Positions 43,885-53,013 of a stretch of 64,000 bases of DNA are shown piece by piece; the stretch's first letter is position 1, and the number at the start of each line of letters is the position of its first letter. The notes under the pieces are model-generated. The model had not been told where the DNA came from, searched no databases, and saw only the letters and a list, made by a program, of their open reading frames with translations. Source of the stretch: Streptomyces sp. DHE7-1 (GTDB lineage: Bacteria; Actinomycetota; Actinomycetes; Streptomycetales; Streptomycetaceae); the NCBI GenBank assembly GCA_016432725.1, contig JACJDG010000003.1, positions 5,796,001 to 5,860,000 of the forward strand, given 5' to 3'. Both the position numbers and the translations under genes were made by a program.

Positions 43885-46847
43885 ATGCAGAGCCCGGCGG
43901 ACCGGCAGGACCGGCACGAGTACCCCGCTCACTGGGAGGCGGACGTGGTGCTGCGCGACGGGGGCACCGCGCGCATCAGGCCCATCACCGTTGACGACGC
44001 CGACCGCCTGGTCAGCTTCTACGAGCAGGTCTCGGACGAGTCGAAGTACTACCGCTTCTTCGCGCCGTACCCACGCCTGTCCGCCAAGGACGTCCACCGC
44101 TTCACTCACCACGACTTCGTGGACCGGGTGGGACTCGCGGCCACGATCGGCGGCGAGTTCATCGCCACCGTACGCTACGACCGCATCGGCACCGACGGCA
44201 TGCCCGCGTCCGTGCCCGCCGACGAGGCCGAGGTCGCCTTCCTGGTCCAGGACGCCCACCAGGGCCGCGGCGTCGCGTCCGCCCTGCTGGAGCACGTCGC
44301 GGCCGTCGCGCGCGAGCGGGGCATCCGGCGCTTCGCCGCCGAGGTGCTGCCCGCCAACACCAAAATGATCAAGGTGTTCACGGACGCCGGGTACACCCAG
44401 AAGCGCAGCTTCGAGGACGGCGTGGTCCGCCTGGAGTTCGACCTCGAGCCCACCGACCGCTCGGTCGCCGTCCAGCGCGCGCGGGAGCAGCGCGCCGAGG
44501 CCCGCTCGGTACGCCGGCTGCTGGCACCCGGTTCCGTCGCCGTCGTCGGCGTCGGCCGCACGCCCGGGGGTGTCGGCCGCGGCGTCCTCGGCAACATCCG
44601 GGAGGCCGGTTACCGGGGCCGGCTGCACGCCGTGAACACGGCCTTCCCCGAGGACCTGGAGGAGGTCGACGGGGTGCACGCGCACCGCTCCGTGCGGGAC
44701 ATCGACGGACCCGTCGATCTCGCCGTGGTCGCCGTCCCGGCCGAGCACGTGCCCGCGGTGGTCGCCGAGTGCGGCGAGCACGGGGTGCAGGGGCTCGTGG
44801 TGCTGTCCGCCGGATACGCCGAGAGCGGCCCCGAGGGGCGGGAGCGGCAGCGGGCCCTGGTGCGGCAGGCGCGCGCGTACGGCATGCGGATCATCGGCCC
44901 CAACGCCTTCGGGATCGTCAACACCGCGCCCGGCGTCCGGCTGAACGCCTCGCTGGCCCCGGAGATGCCCAGGCCCGGCCGCATCGGCCTGTTCGCCCAG
45001 TCCGGTGCCATCGGCATCGCCCTGCTGTCCCGGCTGCACCGGCGCGGCGGAGGGGTCACGGGCGTCACGGGCGTGTCCACCTTCGTGTCGTCCGGCAACC
45101 GGGCCGACGTCTCCGGCAACGACGTCCTCCAGTACTGGTACGACGACCCCGAGACCGATGTCGCCCTGATGTACCTGGAGACCATCGGCAACCCCCGCAA
45201 GTTCAACCGCCTCGCCCGGCGCACGGCCGCGGCCAAGCCGCTGGTCGTGGTCCAGGGCGCCGGATCCGCGCCGCAGGGACACGCGGTACGGGCGACGCGG
45301 CTGCCGCACGAGACCGTGTCGGCGCTGCTCCGGCAGGCCGGCGTCATCCGGGTCGACACGATCACCGAGCTGGTCGATGCGGGCCTGCTGCTGGCCCGGC
45401 AGCCGCTGCCCGCCGGGCCCCGGGTGGCGATCCTCGGGAACTCCGAGTCGCTGGGTCTGCTGACGTACGACCGCTGTCTCGCGGAGGGGCTGCGGCCCTC
45501 GCCCCCGCTGGACCTGACCACCGGCGCGACGGCGGAGGACTTCCACCGCGCGCTCTCCCGGGCCCTGGCGGACGACACGTGCGACGCGGTCGTGGTCACG
45601 GCGATACCGGCGATCGGGGAGGGCTCACCCGGCGACGCCGAACTGGCGGAGGCGCTGCGATCGGCGGCCGCCGGGGTGTCCGGCAAGCCGGTGCTCGTGG
45701 TGCACGTGGAACTCGGCGGGCTCGCGGAGGCGTTGTCGGCCGCGGCGAGCACGGCCCCCCAGGCCGCCCCCCAGGCCGCCCCCAGGCCGTCCCGCAGGCC
45801 GTCCCGCAGGATCCGGGCGCGGCGGGCGCCGCACCGCAGGCTCCGCCCGCCCAGGGCGCCGCGAACGCCGCACCCCGGTCCGCGCAGGCCCCCGCCGCCC
45901 CGGACGCCACCGGTCCGTCGCGCCCCCCGCGGCGGCCGCCGGCCGCCGTCCCCGAGGCGCCGGCCGTTCCCCCGGTGGACGGGGCCCGCCTCATCCCCGC
46001 CTATCCGGCCGCCGAACGTGCCGTCCGCGCCCTCGCCGAGGCCGTGAAGTACGGCCAGTGGCGGCGCGAGGCCACCGATCCCGGGAAGGTCCCGGAGTAC
46101 GAGGACATCGACGAGAGGGGCGCCGCAGAACTGATCGGCGTCCTGCTCGAACGCGGGCAGGGGCTCACCCTCGGGGAGGCGGAGACCTGCGAACTCCTCG
46201 GCAAGTACGGCATCCCCGTCCGCCGCGCCCTGCCCGCGCCCAGCCCCGACGCCGCCGCCGGGGCCGCCCGCACCCTCGGATACCCGGTGGCCCTCAAGGC
46301 CACCGCCCCGCACCTGCGGCACCGCGCCGACCTCGGCGGCGTACGCCTCGACCTGGCGAACGAGGAGCAACTGCGCCGCTCCTACGCGGAGTTGACCGAG
46401 CTGTTCGGAAAGCCCGACGAACTGCGGCCGGTGGTGCAGGCCATGGCGCCGAGGGGCGTCGACACGGTCGTACGCGCGGTGATCGACCCGGCGGCCGGTG
46501 CCGTGCTGTCCTTCGGGCTGGCCGGGGCCCCCTCGCAACTGCTCGGCGACATGGCGCACCGGCTGGTCCCGGTCACCGACCGGGACGCGACCTCGCTGGT
46601 GCGGTCCATCCGCACCGCGCCGCTGCTGTTCGGCTGGCGCGGCTCCACGCCCGCGGACACCCCCGCGCTGGAGCGGCTGCTGCTGCGAGTGTCCCGGCTG
46701 GTGGACGACCATCCCGAGGTGGTGGCCGTCACCCTGGAACCGGTCGTCGTCGCGCAGCGGGGCGTGAGCGTCCTCGGCGCGACCGTGCGCCTCGCGCCGC
46801 CACCCGCCCGCGACGACCTCGGCCCGCGCACCATGCCGGCGTACTGA
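43885..46847 (+). CDS. GNAT acetyltransferase fused to ADP-forming acyl-CoA synthetase-like domains (one frameshift as sequenced)
   Basis: Residues 1 to about 190 are a GNAT domain (acetyl-CoA loop QDAHQGRGVASALLEHV). Then come a CoA-binding Rossmann domain (LLAPGSVAVVGVGRTPGGVG), two succinyl-CoA-ligase-like domains (GRIGLFAQSGAIGIALLSRL) and an ATP-grasp-like domain (ALKATAPHLRHRADLGGV). This is the protein-lysine acetyltransferase (Pat) architecture with GNAT at the N-terminus instead of the C-terminus as in enterics. The frame breaks inside a Pro-Gln-Ala-Ala linker. Adding one C at C5 45779-45783 restores a product of about 987 residues ending RTMPAY. A role in acetylating enzymes such as acetyl-CoA synthetase is inferred. 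Confidence 0.88.
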
Positions 46848-46972
46848 GCGGGGGAGCGGCCGGGCCACCGACGGGGGCCGATCGGGCGGCCCTCCCGCGC
46901 GGGGAGGCCCGGCGGCCGCGGCCGCCGGCGACTGGCCCGGAGCGCCCTTGCCCACGGATTAGGATGGACGCC

Positions 46973-47560
46973 ATGGCCAAGACCAGTACGACGACCCAGG
47001 GGCTGCGCGCGGCGATCGAGCGCAGCGGCTACTACCCGGCCCTCGTGGCCGAGGCGGTGGAAGCCGCCGTGGGCGGCGAGCCCATCCGGTCGTACCTGGT
47101 CCACCAGGAGACGACGTTCGACCAGAACGAGGTGCGCCGGCACGTGACCGTGCTGGTCCTCACCGGCAACCGCTTCATCGTCAGCCACACCGACGAGCAG
47201 GCCGCCGACAGCACGTCCCCGACGCCCTACGCCACCACCTCCACGGAGTCCGTGAAGCTCGGCCGGATCTCGTCCGTCGTGGTCAGCCGGGTGGTCGCCA
47301 ACCCGGAGCAGTACAAGCCGGGCACCCTGCCCCGCGAGATCGTGCTGACCATCGGCTGGGGCGCGGTCAGCCGCATCGACCTGGAGCCCGCCGCCTGCGG
47401 CGACCCCAACTGCGAGGCCGACCACGGCTACACGGGCAGCTCCACGGCGGACGACCTCAGCCTGCGGGTGAGCGAGGCCGGCGACGGCCCCGAGACGGTG
47501 CGCCAGGCGCTCGCCTTCGCCCAGGCCATCTCCGAGGCGACCGCGGACCCCACGCGCTGA
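46973..47560 (+). CDS. DUF5998-family protein
   Basis: The 195-residue soluble protein begins MAKTSTTTQGLRAAIERSGY. It contains an antiparallel-strand-rich core (YLVHQETTFDQNEVRRHVTV, LVLTGNRFIVSHTDE, PREIVLTIGWGAVSRIDLEP) and a CGDPNCEADHGY segment with possible metal ligands. No function is known to me. TAGGAT at 46960-46965 sits seven bases before ATG 46973, so a leaderless message is possible. The next gene begins on the last base of its stop codon, implying co-expression with the phosphodiesterase. Confidence 0.85.
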   Translation: MAKTSTTTQGLRAAIERSGYYPALVAEAVEAAVGGEPIRSYLVHQETTFDQNEVRRHVTVLVLTGNRFIVSHTDEQAADSTSPTPYATTSTESVKLGRISSVVVSRVVANPEQYKPGTLPREIVLTIGWGAVSRIDLEPAACGDPNCEADHGYTGSSTADDLSLRVSEAGDGPETVRQALAFAQAISEATADPTR

Positions 47561-48750
47561 TGGCGCAGCTCTCCGCCTGGGACCACCCGGAGCCCCTCGC
47601 CCTGGCCAGCGCGCCGCTGCCCCAGTACGGCAGCGGCTCGCTCGCCGACCTGCTGCCCACCCTGGCCGCCGGCCTCGGCGTCCCCGGCATGACCGCCACG
47701 ATCGCGGAACTCACCCCGGCCGACCGGGTCTGCGTCTTCCTGGTCGACGGGCTCGGCTGGGAGCAGCTCAGGGCCCACCCCGACGAGGCCCCCTTCCTGA
47801 ACTCGCTGCTCGGCAGCTCGCGCGGCGGCACCGGCCGCCCGCTCACCGCCGGCTACCCGGCCACCACCGCCACCTCCCTGGCCTCCGTCGGCACCGGCCT
47901 GCCGCCCGGCGCGCACGGCCTGCCCGGCTACACCGTCCGCAACCCCGCCACCGGCGAGCTGATGAACCAGCTCCGCTGGCAGCCGTGGGCCCCGCCGCGC
48001 CCCTGGCAGCCGTATCCCACGGTCTTCCAACTGGCCCACGACGCCGGTGTGCACGCCGCCCAGGTGTCCTCGCCGGCCTTCGCGAGCACCCCGCTGACCA
48101 AGGTCGCGCTGAGCGGCGGCACCTTCCACGGCCGGCTCACCGGCGAGGACCGCATGGACCTCGCCGCCGAGCAACTGGCCGCCGGTGACCGCTCGCTGGT
48201 GTACACCTACTACGCCGAGCTGGACGGCGCCGGGCACCGCTACGGCGTCGCCTCGGACACCTGGCGCGGCCAGCTCATGAACGTCGACCGGCTCGCCCAG
48301 CGCCTCGCCGAGCAGCTTCCGCCGCGCAGCGCGCTCTACGTCACCGCCGACCACGGCATGGTCGACGTGCCGTTCGACGAGGAGCACCGGATCGACTTCG
48401 ACGAGGACTGGGAGCTGGGCGCCGGTGTCGCCCTGCTCGGCGGCGAGGGCCGGGCACGGCACGTGTACGCGGTGCCGGGCGCCGAGGCCGATGTGCTGAC
48501 CGTGTGGCGCGAGGTGCTCGGCGAGCAGTTCTGGGTGGCCTCGCGGGACGAGGCGATCGAGGCCGGCTGGTTCGGGCCGCGCGTCGACGAGCGCGTGTAC
48601 GCGCGCCTCGGGGACGTGATCGCGGCGGCGCACGACGACGTCCTGGTCATCGCCTCCGAGCGGGAGCCCAAGGAGTCGGCGCTGGTCGGCAACCACGGCT
48701 CGATGACCCCCGCCGAGCAGTTCGTACCGCTGCTCGAAGTACGCTCCTGA
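47560..48750 (+). CDS. alkaline-phosphatase-superfamily phosphodiesterase/nucleotide pyrophosphatase
   Basis: The 396-residue enzyme is of the type I phosphodiesterase/NPP fold. The metal-binding Asp is in VCVFLVDGLGW, the nucleophilic Thr in YPATTATSLASVGTG, further ligands in YAELDGAGHRYG and TADHGMVDVP, and the final His in VGNHGSMTP. No signal peptide is seen, so the enzyme is probably cytoplasmic. ATG overlaps the DUF5998 stop by one base (TGATG), indicating coupling. The substrate is not deducible. Confidence 0.9.
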   Translation: MAQLSAWDHPEPLALASAPLPQYGSGSLADLLPTLAAGLGVPGMTATIAELTPADRVCVFLVDGLGWEQLRAHPDEAPFLNSLLGSSRGGTGRPLTAGYPATTATSLASVGTGLPPGAHGLPGYTVRNPATGELMNQLRWQPWAPPRPWQPYPTVFQLAHDAGVHAAQVSSPAFASTPLTKVALSGGTFHGRLTGEDRMDLAAEQLAAGDRSLVYTYYAELDGAGHRYGVASDTWRGQLMNVDRLAQRLAEQLPPRSALYVTADHGMVDVPFDEEHRIDFDEDWELGAGVALLGGEGRARHVYAVPGAEADVLTVWREVLGEQFWVASRDEAIEAGWFGPRVDERVYARLGDVIAAAHDDVLVIASEREPKESALVGNHGSMTPAEQFVPLLEVRS

Positions 48751-48790
48751 ATCCCCCTGCCCGTCCCCGCCGAAAGGTGCTCATCCCCTC

Positions 48791-49441
48791 ATGCCCGAGC
48801 TGGTGTTCTTCTCCGGAACCATGGACTGCGGGAAGTCGACGCTGGCTCTGCAGATCGAGCACAACCGCTCCACGCGCGGCCTCGTCGGGGTGATCTTCAC
48901 CCGGGACGACCGGGCCGGCGAGGGCAAGCTGTCCTCGCGGCTCGGCCTGGTCACCGACGCGGTGGAGGTCGAGGACGGCCAGGACCTGTACGCCTACCTC
49001 GTCGACCGTCTCTCCCAGGGCGGCCGGGCCGACTACGTGATCGCGGACGAGGCCCAGTTCCTCGCGCCGGAGCAGATCGACCAGCTCGCGCGCGTGGTGG
49101 ACGACCTCGGCCTGGACGTCTACGCGTTCGGCATCACCACCGACTTCCGCTCCAAGCTCTTCCCCGGCTCCCAGCGGCTGGTGGAACTGGCCGACCGCAT
49201 AGAGGTGCTCCAGGTCGAGGCCCTGTGCTGGTGCGGCGCCCGGGCCACCCACAACGCCCGCACGGTGGGCGGCGAGATGGTCGTCGAGGGCGCCCAGGTG
49301 GTCGTGGGCGACGTCAACCACGCGGCGGGCGAGATCGGCTACGAGGTGCTGTGCCGCCGCCACCACCGCCGCCGCATGACCGCCGCGACGTCCCGCGCGG
49401 CGGCCCTGTCCCCGGACGTGCTGCCGGTCACGGCCGACTGA
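48791..49441 (+). CDS. tdk: thymidine kinase
   Basis: The 216-residue type II thymidine kinase phosphorylates thymidine in nucleotide salvage. The P-loop is VFFSGTMDCGKSTLALQ. The Walker B/catalytic block is YVIADEAQFL, followed by the lasso region GITTDFRSKLFPGSQRL. A zinc site is expected from CWC and the later C in LCRRHHRRR. It follows the phosphodiesterase gene by 40 bp in the same direction, so the two may form an operon with the DUF5998 gene. Confidence 0.96.
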   Translation: MPELVFFSGTMDCGKSTLALQIEHNRSTRGLVGVIFTRDDRAGEGKLSSRLGLVTDAVEVEDGQDLYAYLVDRLSQGGRADYVIADEAQFLAPEQIDQLARVVDDLGLDVYAFGITTDFRSKLFPGSQRLVELADRIEVLQVEALCWCGARATHNARTVGGEMVVEGAQVVVGDVNHAAGEIGYEVLCRRHHRRRMTAATSRAAALSPDVLPVTAD

Positions 49442-49522
49442 GCGGGCCGACCGGCGGGGCGGCGGAGCCCGGTCGGCCGGACCGGTGCCGGAGCCCGACG
49501 CACCGGGGGCCGGACGGCGACC

Positions 49523-50314
49523 TCAGCGCGGGTTCTCGACCACCGAGAACACCGCCCCCTCCGGATCCGCCACCGTCGCGACCCGGCCGTGCGGGCCGTC
49601 GTGGGCCGGGTCCAGGACCCGGCCGCCGAGTTCGGTGACCTGCAGCAGCGTTTCCTCGGTGTCGGCGACCTGGAAGTACGTCAGCCAGTGGGCGCCCCGG
49701 TCGCCGGGCAGGGCATGGCCCAGGCCGGTCAGGCCGGCCACCGGCTGTCCGCCGGCGCGCAGGGTCACGTGGTCGGAGTCGGCGGAGACCTCCGGCTCCT
49801 CCTCGTAGCCGAACACCGTCTCGTAGAACTTGGCCACGGCGGTGGTCTCGAAGGTGAGCAGCTCGTTCCAGGCGGGGGTGCCCGGGACGCCGCCGACCGA
49901 CGTGCCGAGGTGGGCCGCGCCCAGCCAGATCCCGAAGACCGCCCCGGAGGGGTCGGCGGCGATGGCCATCCGCCCGGCCTCGGCCGCGTCCAGCGGGCCC
50001 ACGGCCACCGTGCCGCCGCACAGGCGGACCTGGTCGGCCGTGGCGTCCACGTCCCGCGAGGCGAAGTACGGCGTCCAGGCGACCGGCAGCCGGCGCTCCG
50101 GCGGCAGCTGGCCGATGCCGGCCACGTCGTGGCCGTCCAGCAGCGCCCGCACGTACGGGCCGAGCTGCCGCGGACCCGGCCGGAACTCCCAGCCGAACAG
50201 GGCCCCGTAGAACCTCTCGGTCGCGGCCAGCCCGTGCACCATCAGGCTCACCCAGCAGGGTGTGCCGGGCGCGCGCCGCGCGTGCGGGCCGGCCGACTCC
50301 CGTGCCTCGGTCAT
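49523..50314 (-). CDS. tandem VOC (glyoxalase/bleomycin-resistance fold) protein
   Basis: The 263-residue protein has two VOC domains. The first (about 18-130) has VSLMVHGLAATERFYGALFG and ADPSGAVFGIW. The second (about 145-260) has NELLTFETTAVAKFYETVFG and VADPEGAVFSVVE. Tandem VOC proteins include glyoxalases, antibiotic-binding proteins and many unknowns, and the usual metal Glu ends each domain or nearly so. ATG 50314 has AGAGAG upstream. It is convergent with tdk. Confidence 0.9.
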   Translation of the reverse strand: MTEARESAGPHARRAPGTPCWVSLMVHGLAATERFYGALFGWEFRPGPRQLGPYVRALLDGHDVAGIGQLPPERRLPVAWTPYFASRDVDATADQVRLCGGTVAVGPLDAAEAGRMAIAADPSGAVFGIWLGAAHLGTSVGGVPGTPAWNELLTFETTAVAKFYETVFGYEEEPEVSADSDHVTLRAGGQPVAGLTGLGHALPGDRGAHWLTYFQVADTEETLLQVTELGGRVLDPAHDGPHGRVATVADPEGAVFSVVENPR

Positions 50315-50626
50315 CGATCACTCTCTCCCCGGCCCTCACGGGGGCCGTGTCGCTTCCGCCAGCCGGAGGGGTGTGCCGCCCACGCGCGCACACCCGTGCC
50401 GGCACCCGCGTCCTCCGGGGTGGCGCACGCCTGGCCGCGCCGACCGCCCGGGGCACCGGGAAGGATGCCTGCTCCGTCGTCTCCCGCCGCTTCCTGACGA
50501 TGGCCGACGAGTGTCCGACAGTTGTACAGCCTGTGCCCGATCCCGTACGCCGGGTGATCGGACCTGTCCGGCGGGAGAGTAGCCGGACCTGGACGCCGCG
50601 GCCACCCCTGACGTAAGGATGACGCC

Positions 50627-51478
50627 ATGACAGCCATCATCAGCGCGACCGAACTGGCCCACGAGATCGAGGGGGAGGCCCCGCCCGTCCTGCTGGACGT
50701 CCGGTGGCAGCTCAGCCTCGCGAAGGCGGCGGGCGAACCGGAGTTCGACGGCCGGGCCGAGTACGCGGCCGGGCACATCCCCGGCGCGGTCTTCGTCGAC
50801 CTGGACCGGGAGCTGGCCTCGGCCCCCGGCGAGGGCGGCCGCCATCCACTGCCCGACCTCGCGGAGTTCGGCGCCGCCATGCGCCGCGCGGGTGTGTCGG
50901 CCACCCGCCCGGTCGTCGTCTACGACGGCGGGGTGGGCTGGGCCGCCGCGCGCGCGTGGTGGCTGCTGCGCTGGACGGGTCACCCGGACGTGCGGTGCCT
51001 CGACGGCGGGTTGCCGGCCTGGCAGGGCGCGCTGTCCACCGCGACGCCCGCTCCGGCCGAGGGCGACTTCCGGCCCGTGCCGGACCCCGCCGGGCTGCTG
51101 GACGCGGACCAGGCGGCCGCCCTGGCCGGCTCGGGCGTGCTGCTGGACGCGCGCGCGGGGGAGCGGTACCGCGGCGAGGTGGAGCCCATCGACCGGGTCG
51201 GCGGGCACATCCCGGGCGCGGTGTCGGCGCCCACGACCGAGAACGTGGGCCCGGACGGCCGGTTCCTGTCCGCGGCGGACCTGCGGGACCGCTTCAAGGC
51301 CCTGGGGGTGTCCACGGACGTTCCGGTGGGCGTCTACTGCGGCTCGGGCGTGTCGGCCGCCCAGGAGGTGCTGGCACTCGCGGTCGCGGGCATTCCGGCG
51401 GCCCTGTACGTCGGTTCCTGGTCGCAGTGGTCCTCGGACCCGTCCCGTCCGGTGGCGGTGGGCCCGGACCCGCGGTAG
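50627..51478 (+). CDS. thiosulfate/3-mercaptopyruvate sulfurtransferase (tandem rhodanese)
   Basis: The 283-residue enzyme has two rhodanese domains. The N-terminal one is inactive (VVVYDGGVGWAAAR lacks Cys). The C-terminal one carries active-site C238 in VYCGSGVSAA. The CGSGVS loop matches mercaptopyruvate-type enzymes more than the CRKGVT of thiosulfate-specific ones. Other family marks are RAEYAAGHIPGAVFVDLD and DRVGGHIPGAVSAP. A TAAGGAT sequence precedes ATG 50627. Two strong hairpins follow. Confidence 0.93.
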   Translation: MTAIISATELAHEIEGEAPPVLLDVRWQLSLAKAAGEPEFDGRAEYAAGHIPGAVFVDLDRELASAPGEGGRHPLPDLAEFGAAMRRAGVSATRPVVVYDGGVGWAAARAWWLLRWTGHPDVRCLDGGLPAWQGALSTATPAPAEGDFRPVPDPAGLLDADQAAALAGSGVLLDARAGERYRGEVEPIDRVGGHIPGAVSAPTTENVGPDGRFLSAADLRDRFKALGVSTDVPVGVYCGSGVSAAQEVLALAVAGIPAALYVGSWSQWSSDPSRPVAVGPDPR

Positions 51479-51494
51479 ACGACGAGCAGGACGA

Positions 51495-51526
51495 GAAGTG
51501 GGGGCACGCGCGCGTGCCCCCACTTC
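51495..51526. terminator. 32-bp perfect palindrome terminator
   Basis: An uninterrupted palindrome (left arm GAAGTGGGGGCACGCG) lies 16 bp after the sulfurtransferase stop, between it and the convergent sepH. Confidence 0.85.
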
Positions 51527-51531
51527 CGACA

Positions 51532-51564
51532 GGCCGTACGACGGTTTCACACGGTCGTACGGCC
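51532..51564. terminator. second hairpin before the sepH stop
   Basis: GGCCGTACGAC at 51532-51542 pairs with GTCGTACGGCC at 51554-51564 around 11 nt, three bases from the end of sepH. It probably terminates sepH transcription. Confidence 0.75.
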
Positions 51565-51567
51565 CGT

Positions 51568-52611
51568 TTACTCCTGCTTCTTGCGCCGGGTCCCGAACAC
51601 GATCTCGTCCCAGCTCGGGACCGCGGCCCGGCGGCCGGGGCGGACACCGTCCGCCTCGGCCTGGCGGTCGGTCGAACCGATGAGCCGGTCCCGGTGGCTG
51701 CCCACCGAGCGCGGCATGAGGACGTCCGCGTAGGCGGATCCGGCCGACGCGGCGGGCGCCGGGGGCTCCTCCTCGGCGACCTCCTCGGGCGGCTCCTCCG
51801 CCGGGATCTCCACCGGCCGTTCCGGGACCACCAGGTCGCCCCGGAAGCTGGGCACCGCCTCCAGCAGGCTGGTCAGCGAGTCGCGTTCGCCGGTGCTCTC
51901 CTCGACGGGCTCGGACGCCTGCGCGGGCAGGCTCGGCCGGTCCCGGTCGAGACGCTCCAGGGCACGGTCCATGCCACGGTCGCGCGGCAGCCGGGCGATG
52001 CGCGGGACGAACGGGAAGCTCGGCTCCGGCACGGCGAGGTCGTCGGACTCGCCGATCAGCGAGCGGGCCTCCTCGTCCACGGCCTGGACCAGCCGCCGGG
52101 GCGGGTCGTACGTCCAGCTCGCCGAGTGCGGTTCGCCCGCGACCCGGTAGACGAGCATGACCTCCCAGGTGCCGTCGTCGCGGCGCCAGGAGTCCCACTG
52201 CACGGTGTCCTTGTCGGCGCCGCGCAGCAGCAGCCGCTCCTGGACGGCCTCACCGAGCAGCGGACCGGAGTTCTCGCCCGGCCTGCGGACCGGGGTCTTG
52301 CGGGCGCGCTCGGCCATGAAGGCGCGCTCGGCCAGCACCGGTCCCTCGAAGCGCCGCACCCGGTCGACCGGGATGCCGGCGAGCTGGGCGACCTCTTCCG
52401 CGGTGGCACCGGCTCGTATACGCGCCTGGATGTCACGCGGGCGGAGATGGCTCTCGACCTCGATCTCGATCTGGCCGAGACGGGGGCGGTCGCCGCGGAC
52501 GGCGGCGCGCAGCCGTTCGTCGATCGGGAGTGTGTACTCCGTGGAATCGGCAGCCTTGAGCACCAGCCGTGTGCCGTCATTGGAGACGGCCACGACACGC
52601 AGTTCGGGCAT
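51568..52611 (-). CDS. sepH: cell-division regulator SepH (DUF3071)
   Basis: The 347-residue protein starts MPELRVVAVSNDGTRLVLKA. It has the N-terminal DUF3071 region with a helix-turn-helix at about 75-110 (RIRAGATAEEVAQLAGIPVD, RVRRFEGPVLAERAFMAERA) and a conserved strand block (WEVMLVYRVAGEPHSASWTY). A long acidic, Pro-rich linker follows, and the basic C-terminal motif AAVPSWDEIVFGTRRKKQ. SepH is an actinobacterial FtsZ regulator that promotes Z-ring assembly during sporulation. GGAGG lies five bases before ATG 52611. Confidence 0.95.
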   Translation of the reverse strand: MPELRVVAVSNDGTRLVLKAADSTEYTLPIDERLRAAVRGDRPRLGQIEIEVESHLRPRDIQARIRAGATAEEVAQLAGIPVDRVRRFEGPVLAERAFMAERARKTPVRRPGENSGPLLGEAVQERLLLRGADKDTVQWDSWRRDDGTWEVMLVYRVAGEPHSASWTYDPPRRLVQAVDEEARSLIGESDDLAVPEPSFPFVPRIARLPRDRGMDRALERLDRDRPSLPAQASEPVEESTGERDSLTSLLEAVPSFRGDLVVPERPVEIPAEEPPEEVAEEEPPAPAASAGSAYADVLMPRSVGSHRDRLIGSTDRQAEADGVRPGRRAAVPSWDEIVFGTRRKKQE

Positions 52612-53013
52612 GGGGACCTCCCGGGTGGTGCCTGCCGACGTCACGTGCGTCGCTGCTTCCGCTAGTCGAGTGTGGCCTGCCCGGGTGCAGCCTGCCACAA
52701 CCTTGCCGAGTTGCCCGGCGTGTCGGGCATGGGCCCTGGGTCGCCGTTATGGCACGGTTACCTATTCGCAACGCTAAGTGACAAACTCCGTCACCCTGTG
52801 CAACTAGCCCCCTCCCGGCTGCCCTGCGAGGTCGCGGACACCCTGGTGGGACACCGGACCCAGGGCTCGCAACAGTACTCCATTTGGACCATGTGCGTGG
52901 ATGGGCGCGCCGCCCAACTTCTGGCAAGGGGTGCGACTTGGCCGTTCGTCACCGGGTTGCGACGATCTTGGAGGTGGCGAACCTCACTTAATCCCCGGAA
53001 ACGGAACTAATCG
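52612..53013. other. non-coding gap upstream of sepH
   Basis: These 402 bp separate sepH from the end of the lactone oxidase gene. I see no convincing gene; a plus-strand frame of 112 codons has atypical composition. A small dyad GTGAC-7-GTCAC (52778-52782 and 52790-52794) lies where a sepH promoter might be, in a locally AT-richer stretch. Confidence 0.5.

Noticed and set aside
45755..45783. Repeated GGCCGCCCCCCA units considered as a mobile or CRISPR-like repeat
   Set aside because: Only three short in-frame units encoding a Pro-Gln-Ala linker; no spacers.
52672..53010. Plus-strand frame of 112 codons upstream of sepH
   Set aside because: No ribosome-binding site, no family similarity, and it lies in the likely sepH promoter region.
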